In this document: piece after piece, positions 11,521-22,329 of the stretch
Layout: every line of letters starts with the position of its first letter
Position numbering within the stretch: position 1 is the stretch's first letter
Assembly (NCBI GenBank): GCA_029721435.1
Contig: CM056583.1
Span: 85,885,620-85,949,619, forward strand
Length of the DNA stretch: 64,000 bases
Origin: Gymnothorax reevesii
Taxonomy: Eukaryota > Chordata > Actinopteri > Anguilliformes > Muraenidae
Direction: 5' to 3'
Position numbers and translations under genes: made by a program
Notes under the pieces: model-generated
Database searches by the model: none
The model's input: the letters and a program-made list of their open reading frames with translations, nothing else
What the model was told of the DNA's origin: nothing

Positions 11521-11887
11521 TGCGTCAGACACCTTGACACAGACGCCTGTGATGTGAATGACATCACCAGCCACTCTCTGAAACGACCCAGATGCCAGAA
11601 GCGACAGCGCAGTTCTGACGTTGATGACAACGTGTATGTTTTGTGGATAATTGCTGCGGCTGGATAGTTGTTCATCCAGAAGTCGGCAAAGATAGATGAT
11701 TGCCTCATGCACGGTCCAGGCGAAAGCGCTGGATGCACTCGATGTTTGTTTGTCCCAGGTTGTCCAAACGAAGCCGATATATGCGTGTTCGTCTTCGAGC
11801 TCGGCGCGCTCCTCTTACTCTTTCCCAATCACGCAAGAGTGCAAGCAAATGCAGGACTGGCATTTTGGCTTTAGATTTTGAGGGCAT
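11509..11887 (-). pseudogene. Harbinger DDE transposase, N-terminal fragment
   Basis: Read on minus from 11887, the fragment shows the N-terminal region of a HARBI1-like transposase: RIYRLRLDNLGQTNIECIQ, then RFRLDRA, then after a frame change near 11705 AIIYLCRLLDEQL, then LLASGSFQRVAGDVIHITG, then after another frame change near 11545 SVSRCLTQFVGA. The helix-turn-helix-like SFQRV...SVSRC region is intact in outline. The catalytic DDE core is absent because the gene is cut at about 11509, where it meets the Myb-like gene tail to tail. It is non-functional. Confidence 0.82.
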
Positions 11888-12195
11888 GGTAGAATGATGG
11901 TCTTATTATGTATATATAGTACTCGTATTAATTAATTGTTTTGCGTTTGTAATTTAACTGATTGGAGAAGAGGCTGATGCGTAATATCATGTGATGATTT
12001 CGTTTGATAAATTATCATGGCTTTGAGAAATGTAGTTTAGAAATAAGGAAGAACAATCGAAAATTAAATGTCTCAACCTTTACCATGTTAAATAAAATAA
12101 AAATAATGTTAAAATTCGGCCTATAACCTACATCAAACGCAATATTCAATTTCACCTAATGTTGGCGCTTGACCTTAATACAGCCCTCAAAAGCG

Positions 12196-12384
12196 CTTAA
12201 CAGAAAAAGCGCGTAAGTCAGGGGGAGAATACGCGTAAGTGTTATTTGCATGAGAAACGCCCGGAAACGCCCCGATTTTGGCCTTGCTCCGCCCCAAGCG
12301 CGTAAGTGCCTTCAAGGCGCGTAATGCACGGACTTAAGTCGAGGGGAGAATACGCGTAGGCTGAAAAGCGCGTAGCTACGCGCT
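12196..12384. promoter_or_regulatory. subterminal GCGCGTAA motif cluster of the Harbinger element
   Basis: At least seven copies or near copies of GCGCGTAA/TACGCGTA lie within 190 bp (12209, 12230, 12298, 12317, 12351, 12368 and the mirror 12376), with matching copies at the left end (9796, 9812, 9841). Repeated subterminal motifs in this superfamily are usual binding sites for the transposition proteins. The assignment is by position only. Confidence 0.6.
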
Positions 12385-12421
12385 TTTTTCGACTTAAGCG
12401 CATGGGAGAATAGACCCCTTA

Positions 12422-13385
12422 GTGAGCAAATAATGGCTCATCTTCAGCAGGGACCATGATGTAATAAGTGAGCCAGCAGTGGCTTACAGTTTGCAATGTT
12501 CACTATGCGATGAATGAGCCAGCAATGGCTTATGGTCAACAGTGAAGTTTATGCAAAGAGGGAGCCAGCAATGTCTTGTGGTAAGCAGAGACATTTCTAC
12601 AATGAGTGAGCCAGCAATGCCTTGTGGTCAACCTTTATGCAATCAGGGAACCAGCAATGACTTGTGGTCAGCAGTGAGCTTAACAAAATAAAGGAGCTAG
12701 CAATGGCTTGTGGTCAGCAGAGACCTATAAAAATGATTGAGCCAGCAATGGCTTGCAGTAAGCAGTGGCCTATATGCAATGAGCGGGAAAACAATGGCTT
12801 ATCTTCAGCAGGGACCATTATGCAATGAGTAAGCAAGCAATGGCCTGTGGTCAGAAATAACCTTTATGCAATAAGTGAGCCAGCAATGGCTTGTGGTAAG
12901 TGATGTTCTTTATGTGATGACTGAGCCAGAAATGGCTTGCAGTCCACAATGTTCTCTATGCAATGAGCGAGCCAGCAATGCTGAAGGTCAGCAGGGACCT
13001 TTATGCAATGAGTAAGCCAGCAAAGGGTTGTATTGAACAGGGAACGTTATGCTGTGAGTGAGCTAATAATAGTCGGCAGTCAGCAGTGGCCTTTATACAA
13101 TGAGTGAGCCAGCAATGGCTTGTGGTCAGTGGGAACCTTGAAGCAATAAGGGAACTGGCAATGGCTTGTGGTCAGCAATAACCTTTTTGAAACAAGTGAG
13201 CCAGCAATGGGTTGAAGTGAGCAGTGACCCACATGCAAGGAGTGAGCCAGCAATGTCTTGTGGTCGGCAATAACCCTAATGCAATGACAGAGTCAGCAAT
13301 GGGTTGTGGTCAGCATATCCTTTATACAATGAGTAAGCTAGCAATGGCTTGTGGTCAGAGGTGAAGTCTATGGGGTTAGTGAGCC
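12422..13385 (+). repeat. 46-bp minisatellite, about 21 units
   Basis: Direct tandem units with consensus TGAGCCAGCAATGGCTTGTG then GTCAGCAGTGACCTTTATGC then AATGAG, 46 bp. Nearly all units keep 45-46 bp despite many substitutions; one is shortened to about 40 bp. Units differ by roughly 10-25 percent, so the array is old. It decays at about 13385. Confidence 0.95.
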
Positions 13386-13522
13386 TCCAATGGCTTCTGA
13401 TCTGAGAAAAACCCAAACTCTCACCAAAGCGAGAGCATGGAGTGAAGTTAAAAGAGCTGCTTCATTATCATGCTGACTCAGTAATCTCTCTACATGAGAT
13501 ACTCCCCTGGTAGCCTGTAATT

Positions 13523-13744
13523 ATGGCTGATATGGGTGCTGGAGAGTACCTGAGGGACTCAGTAATAAGGGCTGAATTGTGGAATGAGTTTGGCAGAAGA
13601 CTCAGTGACACCTCAGCTGTTTTAGAAGCAATGGAGGCTGAACTGAGATCAGCATGGAACACAAAAGACATCATCAGCAAAGGCCAGAAGCGCAAGGTTA
13701 TTCTAACCTTGTTTTCATTCTTCGCGACTCTCTCTCAATTCTAG
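13523..13744 (+). other. short open frame of unknown status (73 codons)
   Basis: Begins ATGGCTGATATGGGTGC with a fair Kozak context. The predicted peptide is acidic and helical-looking (LWNEFGRRLSDTSAVLEAME) and ends after KGQKRKV and a hydrophobic tail. I do not recognise a family. It could be a stray exon or chance. A weak GTTATT donor-like site follows AAG at about 13696. Confidence 0.2.
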
Positions 13745-16700
13745 CCCCACTGTCACCTCCAAACAGAGAACAAAATAAAGACTATGGAAATAATACCAGG
13801 ATGGAGTAAGAAACTCTTATTGTCCTTGGTCTGTCAGATAAAATCTTAGTAGAGAAAAGAACCCTCACTAATGGTGAAGTATTACTGCTATCAGCTTCCA
13901 GTATTTTCCACTTTTTGTGAAGTATTTAAGTGGCCTGGCAGAGGTACCAGGACATTTCTGCACAGAGGTGAAAATGTTATCTGGTTAATTTAAGCCATCA
14001 TTTTTACACTTGTGCCATGTTCAGCAGAATAATTATTAAACAATTTGTAATTCATCAAGCAAACCGCTCATAAGATGTTTGCAGTTTCTAGTGGCCCACT
14101 GATTTTTGGGAGCTGGCAAAATGTGGCATAAAGTGAAAATTGCATCAAAACAAAATACAGGAAAGTTGGGTTCCTTATTACATTTCCAGCTTTAAAAATT
14201 CAGAGGATGAATTCACTGAAATTACTGGTGCTGCTTCTCTGATGAACTCCTTAAAAAAGGATATTTGGGCATTAACTAAGCTATGACTGCAAGTGTGACA
14301 GATAAACAACTACTTTAGATCCATTTCTTGGTCATTGAGTCAGCTGTGTTATTGATTACAGCATGGAAATCTGGGCAATATTTGGCTTACTCAGAGAAAT
14401 CTAGCTCCCCAGACATGAGGCTTATCCTCCGGCCTCTGTTTCCTGATGCAGGTGTGGTATCCAAAACGTTAGTGCGGTTTCAGAGGAGCCAGTTCGCTTC
14501 TCCTTATTTCTCCGGCTGCCTCATTACACGGTTTGTGTAAGCAGTTTTGGGCCGCCCATTCAGCTGCTCCAAAGTACACCTCCTATATATCTCGCTAATG
14601 GAACAAAATGTTCGGGGCTATCCTAGCTTAACGGACCCAGTGAGCAGGCATTTTTGGAGATCATTACAGTATAATACCACCACTTTAAAAGTGTGGATTG
14701 GGCTTGAGTGACTGACAGTCAAGAGAATAATTCCTGCTTTTCTTGCTGCAGATCATGCTGGCGGCAGCCCAGAGGTGGGAGCAGCATTTGTGAAAGAAAT
14801 AATAGAGGGAGAAAAGGCTTGGTTAGTCTGCTCAGGTTTGGATGGTTTGAATACAAATTAGAACGTGTATTATGCAGACCAGTTCATAAGTATTTGAAAA
14901 GTGGCTCAAATTTGCACTATAGCCCTGCGCACTCGATTTGAAGTGGAGTTAGCTCTACATCCATATCATGCTAACCATGTTGGAATTTCTGCCATGTTTA
15001 CAGAGTGCCACCGATCAATTATTTATAGACAATATCTTCAGTTACTTTTTTAACCATAGTCTTCCTGTAACTTGAAAGTCTTGAGTCACAGTATGAAAAT
15101 TTGACTGGTCTGAGTAGAGAGTGAAAACACGACAAGGTCCAAACCGCATGTGTGGCAGGACCAGTAGCGGCTGCTGAACAGAGCGCTTGGGTGCAGAAAA
15201 CATCCCCTGAAACAGATGATTATTGACCTGTTTTCAATCATTGTTCTTGATTAAATGTTTTCCAACAACATGAATAATCCATTGGCAGTTAAATACAATG
15301 GTGTAACTTCATCACTCACTCTCTCAGCCATGGACATGCACAGATGTCAGGCTTGATTATACTGGTCCAGACTTACATCATGGAAAAAGTAAGCAAGTTC
15401 TCCTGTGTCATAGATGAATTGATTTTGGAATTTGACAGCATAACAACTCCAGAGTATCATGGCAGAAAAATCCCAGAGGATTGCACTTAAAAGCATGACA
15501 AAAAACACATGTCCAAAGTGGTCATGGATGGAAACCAACAAACAAAACACAGGAAATATAAAACAAGAATGTTGATGCAATCAAACAAAGTACAAGCCAG
15601 TGCCTGCCTGACACTTGCATGAATTTAGGTCCCGTAATGCCTCACAATATGGCGTGCCAAGGTATGCCATTTTAGTGGTATGAAGCATGCCAAGATGGCA
15701 AAGTGATGCATAGTTTGCGCCATGTCGGGCCACCAGTCACGCATAAGATAAGAACTGTTCACGAAATGCGTGAGCCATATTTGCGCCTAAGTTAAGCACT
15801 GTTCATGCGTAATTTACCTCAGTGGCATGCATTGTCACTGTCACATTGTCACACATTTCACTCAGAGTTTACACTATGTTCCTGCGTTTTCACTCATTTA
15901 AAAGACAAGGTTGCGCATGAGTGAAGTCGCCGTGCCAATTTCTTTCTCATGACTTTGCATGACGATGCGCAATCTATGCGCAAACTTGTTGTGACCATCA
16001 GCTACGTTGTAAAATGCGGACCACTTGGCCTAATGTCACGTCAAGGGCATGCGTTGGCAAGCCTTCATACGCAATAGTGGCACCGAGTTTGCTCATAGTT
16101 TACATACTGCTCCCACAAGTGGCACGAAAATTAGGTTGTGACAACCAGGTAATTTTTTTTTAACATGTTTAAATTCCCTACAAGGCCTGGAATGCACTTC
16201 TTCACCTACCCCGCCACCCCAATGCACAGTCACGAGTACTTCCCTCATTGGTACTCCAAATTGCGCGCCATAGCGTAAAACATTTGTCGCGTTAGTGTCA
16301 GGGTGGCATAAACCCTCACAACCCTTTGCTTATGGTTCATACTAACTCCAATAGAAGTAAAGCATCACCTCTCCCCACTAGGACACCGTCACGTTTGTTT
16401 TAAAAATGTATTTTGTTTGACTTTGACCAATATGTAGCTAGCTACATGGAGATCTGGGCATAACATTCAATGTTGTTGAGAGTAAACTTTAAGATACTGC
16501 CACCTTGCTTACCAGCTGGCAACTGTGCCAATTTGTTCTTAGTAGTACTTTGATTCATCATACATGCAGCTTCAATTTCCAATTGATGTTGTTGTTTGTA
16601 TGTATCAAAAATGGAAACACCAGCGTGAAGTAATTTGCAGAGACAAGCTGCCTTGCCACAATTTATGATAAAACTAAAATCTCTCTTTTAAAGTCAATGA

Positions 16701-17406
16701 GGCCTTCTCATAGTCCATAATTATATGGATCCAGGCCTCTCCACCATTTTTCTGAGAGACCACATGCACAGTTGAACTGTTTTGGAGTTTAATGGTAGGG
16801 GAATTGGGCTTGTAACTGCAAAAATATAAGCTTAGGTCATAGGCAAGGCATTCCTGTTCCTGAACAAGATAGAGCCTAAATTGAATTTATTACATGGGAA
16901 AGTCTGTGCGCTCTGTGGGTTGTGATAGGAAGGAGTGTCTGCTTAAATGCCTCCAGTGTAAATGTATTTGGGTTGTCTTAATTAACGAATGAGTTGCTCG
17001 AGAGGAAATATACTGAGTGATCATTTATGTATGACAGCAGCACTTTAAACAATTGATTGTGCCTCTGAAATTGACAGTTGGACCAATAAGGCTCGCCTTA
17101 GCTTACCACCTGCCACCTTCAAATCATGCCCTGCAGGAAATCCAAGGCTCTCTGCGGTGATGTGTTTTGTTCCTGATTTGACATTCTCACGGGGGGCTTT
17201 TAATATTTGCCTCTCATGAGCTTTTGCTGTTCAGTACATCAAGATCTCTGTCGTCTACAATCCTGAACCTCACCATCCTCTCACATCCTGAGTCGGACAA
17301 ATGGTGCTCTTTACTGCGATACACAGGAGTCTCTGCCACACTGGCGCGTGAAACTACAGCTGAAACTACATCCCCTTCAGTGCCTCTGAGATAAAGCCTT
17401 TGTCAG
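13745..17406. other. no gene or clear mobile element recognised
   Basis: Long stretch without convincing coding sequence. From about 15600 to 16330 it is richer in CpG and TGCGC-type words (GCGCAAACTTG, TGCGCCTAAG), which sets it apart from the AT-rich flanks and may mark an old repeat without visible ends. Confidence 0.4.
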
Positions 17407-17410
17407 TTAA

Positions 17411-18013
17411 CCCTGTAAAGCCTGAAACTTCAAATAATAGCCCAAAAATTGTAATGTTTTAATGTGAAGTATTTATTGGACCTGACAGCAAAATGTAAAA
17501 GACATGTAGGAAATTCATTTAGTATCATATTTGACACTTTTATACAGTGAGGTGAAGTTTCAAAAGCTACCAGTGGATGCCTTCGGTTTTCTAGTTTCAC
17601 AGGATACCACTAGCATTGTACTTTTGTACTTGCTAAAAAAATGAGCCTCATAAATACAATAATGTTGGTAGAGATCACCAGCTTTCCTGCGACTCTCTGG
17701 GGGTTAAATACTTTTATCACATTTTCATACATTTCAACAAAATATTGTGTGTCTATAAGTTGCTTCAATCCTTTAAATATCCATACTTAAGTATTAGAAA
17801 CTGTATAATTCAGGTTGATGAATGGGGGCAGCCATCTTTGATTTTGTATTCTATGGACCTCAACTGCCTGCAGTGCATGGATAGCCCATCAGGGGGCAGA
17901 TGACATGTATCAGATTGCATACAACAAGATTTCAAGGCAAGTGTTGATCATATGGATGACAGAGATTTTAGAGAAAGTCATGTATCAAATATGATACAAA
18001 TGGCATTACAGGG
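17411..18013. mobile_element. piggyBac-type non-autonomous element with TTAA target sites
   Basis: 603 bp bounded by CCCTGTAAAGCC at the left and its inverse GGCATTACAGGG at the right, each next to TTAA (17407-17410 and 18014-18017). TTAA duplication and CCCT ends are piggyBac hallmarks. No transposase sequence is inside. It carries a CTCF-like motif at 17885-17900 (CATCAGGGGGCAG). Confidence 0.88.
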
Positions 18014-18017
18014 TTAA

Positions 18018-18715
18018 TAGTGTAGCCCATTTGTCTTTTTCTGTGATCGCTGTGTAATTCAGACTTCAACACCAGTGTTCCAGGCTGAGAAAAAGGATCA
18101 GTGTTTCCCCTGCAGCTCTAGATGGTTCTCCATCAGGTGATGTAACAGAATCAGTTTAAGTGCTAAAATGTAAGACACACTGCATGATGTCCCAAACTCA
18201 GCTGTGTGTCTGGATTAATCTGCTTTATTAGAGCATCTACACATCTACACCTCTTCCTGAAGATGATGAGTTTCTGCAGTCACTAACTGCCCCCCACCTG
18301 CAGGACAAATCCTCTAAGCGCCACCTCAGTATTTCTTAGAATTGAACTTTCCCTGTAAATATCTATTATATTCAGGGTTTTCACGCCTATAAATTAAGGA
18401 ATATAGTCACTTTGCCAGAGCCAGTTGGGTGATGATTTATTATTGTAATCTCATTCATAAAATCCATAAGCTGATAAATGAGTCAGAACTGTCACAGGTT
18501 ACTAACCTCTAGTTTTACAGTTCAGTTTAAAAGACTGTGGTCCAAAGATAATTTAGCTCTCTGATTGAAAAGACTCTCTAATGCAGCATATCTGACAGAC
18601 AGCATCATAAAAATCAGTGCGCTTTTCTAATGACCTGGAGAAATACTCTACAAACTACAAGCATAAGTGCAGGTATTTGAACCCCGAGTTCCTTTCTAAA
18701 AGACAATCACAGCAC
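18018..18715. other. no recognised feature
   Basis: No coding or mobile signature seen between the piggyBac-type element and the ATCC repeat fragment. Confidence 0.4.
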
Positions 18716-18800
18716 CCCGATATCCATCCATCCATCTCCTGGACGGTAATGGGCAGCTGAAGCCTCTCCCAGCATGCACTGGGGTGACAGAAATGTACCC
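18716..18800 (+). repeat. fragment of a teleost dispersed repeat with ATCC units
   Basis: TATCCATCCATCCATCTCCTGG followed by CCTCTCCCAGCATGCACTGGG resembles a very common fish repeat tail. Only about 85 bp remain. Confidence 0.5.
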
Positions 18801-19373
18801 TGAGAGAGTTTGTTGATCCTTGACAAGGCAAACATTGACTTACCCTCAAACCAATGGGAAATTTTGTTTATTAATTCATTTTAGTTACAGAGGAGAGCAC
18901 AGAGACAGGAAGAAGGGGAGATACAAGGGGAGAGTCAGGTGACAGAGGTCAGAGGTCAGATTCAGACCATCAAAGCCTCAGCCCCACTGCTGCTGTCCCT
19001 CCACTGCCAGCTCCACTGCTTTTGTCACTTTCTTATGAGATAAAAGGATATGTAGGAAGGCAATACAGAATGAAAGGTCATTTAATGAACATATGTCTGC
19101 AATTCAATTGATTGATATTAACCTTTTCATTACCATTGTCGCATTTCCGCGGCAGCGCCGATCCCGCATCACTTACCAGTGTCGCTATTTTGCGCCTAGA
19201 GAAAGACCCTCACAAAAACTGTCAAAGCTCCGCAACAAAACACCCCTTTGGACGAGTCTGGTATCACATAACACATCTGTGATGTCATCAGGCTTCCCGT
19301 AGATCCCAATCCTCTGGTTAAGCACAGTCCCTCGCTGACTTCACTGCCATTGCAGGAAGTTTGTGCTGCAGCA

Positions 19374-19541
19374 CGTGTATCTCCGTTTGTACACAAATGC
19401 ACGCGTATCTCTGTTTGTACTCAAATGTACGTGTGTCTCCATTTGTACACAAATGCAGGGGTATCTCTGTTTGTACACAAATGCGCGTGTATCTTCGTTT
19501 GTACAGACATGCACGCGTATCTCCGTTTGAACAGAAATGCC
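19374..19541. repeat. 28-bp minisatellite, six units
   Basis: Six consecutive 28-bp units of the form CGCGTATCTCCGTTTGTACA + CAAATGCA, with only substitutions and no length change. Since 28 is not a multiple of three, each unit is read in a new frame, yet several frames on both strands stay open through the array because the unit has few stop words. Confidence 0.96.
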
Positions 19542-19603
19542 ATAGAGGAGAAATCGTCTTGTCTTGACAAAGCGAAATTCGGTTTTTATCCTCATTTTTA
19601 CCT

Positions 19604-19884
19604 CCGCCAAGGAGGTTATGTTTTTGCCTGGGTTTGTTTGTTTGTCTGTTGGTTTCCAAAATAACTCAAAATGTAAAGAACCGATTTTGATGAAATTTTT
19701 TAGAGAAAGTGGGTATTAAGTCAAGGAACAGTTGATTAAATTTTGACATATCTACGCCAAAGTACAGCTGAGATACACGCCAAAGTTCAAGATTTCAAGT
19801 CTTTCCAATGGGCTGGAGTTCCAATCGCTGTGCTCTTGGGTTTTGCTGCCCCCTGGCGGAGGTCTGCGCTCTCTGAGTGCTTTT
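19604..19884 (+). repeat. non-coding repeat capped by CCTCCGCCAAGGAGG hairpin
   Basis: Starts ACCTCCGCCAAGGAGGTTAT, a short perfect hairpin, then a GTTTGTTTGTTTGTCTGTTGG run, a body with AATAACTCAAAA and GATTTTGATGAAATTT, and a CTGGCGGAGGTCTGCGCTCT end. The same type of repeat is widespread in fish and marine invertebrates. The end carries a CTCF-like motif (19845-19859, minus). Confidence 0.75.
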
Positions 19885-20384
19885 CAAGTCTTTTTTTACT
19901 TTGGGAAAAACTAAGCAAAGATATGTGTCAATGGAAAGGTAAATGTGTTTTGAACATGTTTTCTGTCCATAAAATTGTCCATTTCTGGCGTTTTTAGTTC
20001 GAAAAAGGGAAAAATCCACATGCAATATCATGCTATGATAGCACAAAAATTTACGGTAAGCAAGGGTTGTCTTATTCCCAGTAAGCAGTCGTGAAAGGGT
20101 TAAAATAAAGTTGATTCAGAGAGTGCCTCATGTCGCCTTAATTTGGGCTATTTCAGAATGGTCAAATCCAGTGGCTCCATCATTTGCTCATATTGACACA
20201 GTATGTTTTCATTTTTCAGCTTCAAGATGATGTAGTTTTTCAAAGGTCTTATTTCAGGTCACCTAAGAATTACACGGTTCAATTTATTTTTCACTTGCAC
20301 TACTGATGTAAGTTGGTGGCAATATCAAATTGGCAGGGATATCAAATCTCTCAGCAGCATTCAGGGTTTTCAGTAATCTTTTTC

Positions 20385-20520
20385 TTTTTTTTAAACTAGT
20401 TTATTTATCTCGGGGTACATCCGTCTTTCTCCCTTTTTTTTTCCTCCACCCCCCTCAACCACCCTCCGCCCTCTCACCAACCACCCCACACATTTCCCCA
20501 CCAACCTCCCACACGTTAGT
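20385..20520. repeat. pyrimidine-rich tract
   Basis: More than 130 bp dominated by C and T (TTTTTCCTCCACCCCCCTCAA and CAACCACCCTCCGCCCTC), a candidate triplex-forming or slippage-prone stretch. Confidence 0.7.
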
Positions 20521-20633
20521 GCAGCAAAACCAAAACGACAGTCACAAGAACAGCATCAAAAGCATTAGTAACTGATCAAAAATAAATGGAGTAAACAAGA
20601 AAAATTGGTGAACAAGAGCAATCCAAGATTTCT

Positions 20634-21351
20634 GATCTCCGCCAAGGGATGACGTTGATACAAATGCAAGATCTTTCTCTTTGGAAGATTTCAGGCCCAA
20701 CCACGCAACAAGTCTGAGTGAGATTTGCTAAAACACCCATTCTCGTCTTCCAATGACGTCTAAGTGAAAAGATTCTGTCAGATCCGGTAAGCATTCATCA
20801 AGGGCTTTCATTAAGGTATTACTCAATATAGTTTGTATGATTTCAATATTTGACCTCAGAGTTGAAAATATTGATCCGGATCTGGATCCGGACACACACA
20901 GATCCAAGTCTTTAACGATATTTTGAGACTGTTCCATCAGAGATGATCTAATTTGGATCAACATTTGGTGAAAATGCTGCAGAAGAAATCGTCTCGTTGA
21001 GAAAGTTGATCCCTCATCTGGATCTGGATCCGGATCAAAGATTTTGACCCGCATGATCACCATATTTGTAATGTATAATCCTTGGGCCAAGATCTACCTT
21101 TTGTGTTGATTTCATCAAAATCCGTTCATTAATTTCGGAGAAATGTCACTGAGTGTATAAATAAAGAATCCAGATCTGGATCCAGATCATCACAAAAATT
21201 TAATGGAGTCGTCCATGGACCAAGGTCTACCTCTGGTGAAAATTTCATGAAGATCCGTCCAGTAGTTTCCGAGAAATCCTGTCCACAGACAAACGAACAG
21301 ACGGACAAATAAATAAACCGACTCGATCGCATAACCTCCTTGGCGGAGGTA
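20634..21351 (-). repeat. non-coding repeat with TCCGCCAAGG ends and GGATCC-rich body
   Basis: Inverted ends (TCTCCGCCAAGGGATGACG at left, ACCTCCTTGGCGGAGGTAAC at right). The body has several GATCTGGATCCGGATC-like words, two copies of a TTTCAT-AAATCCGTTCA-TTTC(G/C)GAGAAAT-like unit, and an ACAGACAAACGAACAGACGG run. It is a longer relative of 19604-19884. No protein is encoded. Confidence 0.75.
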
Positions 21352-21354
21352 ACA

Positions 21355-21487
21355 AAACCTCCAAACAAGACAATACAATGTACACATTGAGATACAATAT
21401 AGCAAACAACAGTCCCTGAAGCAGCCCTTCTTGCCATGAAATCTATATGCGGTGGCCATATTTCTAAAAATTCTAAGAGTCGTACAT
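21355..21487 (-). mobile_element. L1-type LINE, 3' end (separated from its body by an LTR insertion)
   Basis: On minus, a frame with LLEFLEIWPPHIDF resembles the extreme C-terminus of L1 ORF2 and is followed by a short 3' untranslated stretch. The rest of the LINE continues at 22706 on the other side of the LTR element, joined by the TACAT duplication at 21483-21487. Confidence 0.65.
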
Positions 21488-22082
21488 AGTTCAGGGGCAC
21501 GGAGGACCGGTAGTTGAGGACTGGACTCAGGTGTAAGGATGGACTTGGTCGTATTTATTATTCCTACAGTGCAGCAGAAGACACGAACGGAGCAATACAA
21601 AACAAACATGAATTGAGGTTTCTTGATTTAACACTATTGGTAATACAGACCCTGGGCATTAGCTGCAGTAACAATGCATTACAAACAGAAGACAAACAGG
21701 AATCAAGGTTCCTTACTACAAAGTGCTGGATAAAACAATAAAACAGCTCTAAGTTAGAGTTAGAGCTCAAATACATGCGAAACGCAGGGAAAATGTCTAA
21801 TCAAGACAAGAAACGCACATAAGGTACGTAGTTACGAGACTTCGCACCAGACCGAGTAAAAGACTTGGTCTTATATATACACTGCTATCACCCAGTGGTA
21901 ATCCCGCACAGATGCAATGATTAATGGAAGGAGGACTGCAGTCTGGGTCTTAGACTGGTGGGCTGAGGGCTGGAGGCGCGGCCTCATAGTACCACCCCCC
22001 AGTGCACCTCCTGGTGTGCCTGATCTCTGGCCAGGAAGGTGCCCTTTGGGATGCAGAACAGGCTGGTCCAGATGGACCTCAA

Positions 22083-22292
22083 TGCAAAAATTTTTACTTA
22101 TTTTAAGACTTAAAACACTTATTTCTATCACCATTTTCTTAGGAAGACAAGAAATTTGCCCTTGATTTTAGGTAATTTTTATTATCTTGCCAATGGGGTA
22201 AGTAAATTTCGCTTGTCAAGTGAAATTTACTTACCTCATTGGCAAGGTAGTCAAAATAACTTTCCCTTTCTTGAAAATCACTTTTTGTGGTG
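22083..22292. mobile_element. palindromic MITE, partial copy
   Basis: Shares TTTTAAGACTTAAAACAC, TCACCATTTTCTTAG and the central hairpin around CTTGTCAAGTG with the complete copy at 33872-34182. Part of the right arm is deleted. It lies in the interior of the LTR element. Confidence 0.85.
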
Positions 22293-22329
22293 CTGGGGCT
22301 GGACAGTATGCAGGCGGCCTGGGCCAGGC

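Larger units (their letters stand above)
9777..12418. mobile_element. PIF/Harbinger transposon, internally deleted, inserted in a minisatellite
   Basis: A 2,642-bp element with inverted ends: the left reads GGGGTCTATTCTCCCAT and the right is its mirror (ATGGGAGAATAGACCCC). The flanks are TCA (9774-9776) and TTA (12419-12421). Comparison with the 46-bp units around it indicates a TTA target with one later base change, and a 3-bp TTA/TAA duplication is the PIF/Harbinger signature. It carries remnants of both genes expected of this superfamily: a Myb/SANT-like gene on plus and a DDE nuclease gene on minus. Clusters of GCGCGTAA-like motifs lie near both ends. The left 1.4 kb has no recognised gene and contains a nested hairpin repeat. 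Confidence 0.93.
19122..20099. mobile_element. piggyBac-like non-autonomous element with TTAA target sites
   Basis: 978 bp starting CCTTTTCATTACC and ending GTCGTGAAAGGG, the imperfect inverse, with TTAA on both sides (19118-19121 and 20100-20103). The interior holds a 28-bp minisatellite and a nested CCTCCGCCAAGGAGG-type repeat. No transposase is visible. Only about 10 of the terminal bases match, so this is less certain than the copy at 17.4 kb. Confidence 0.62.

Noticed and set aside
11217..11828. 203-codon minus-strand open frame across the Harbinger interior
   Set aside because: Only the middle portion around SVSRCLTQFVGA is in the true transposase frame; the remainder is a shadow of other frames and of the opposite Myb-like gene.
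12422..13385. CRISPR-like array in the 46-bp repeats
   Set aside because: Units are contiguous with no unique spacers and differ substantially from each other; the context is an animal genome.
19318..19664. Protein gene with 28-residue-period repeats
   Set aside because: Open frames occur on both strands and all follow from the stop-poor 28-bp unit; no start context or homologue is evident.
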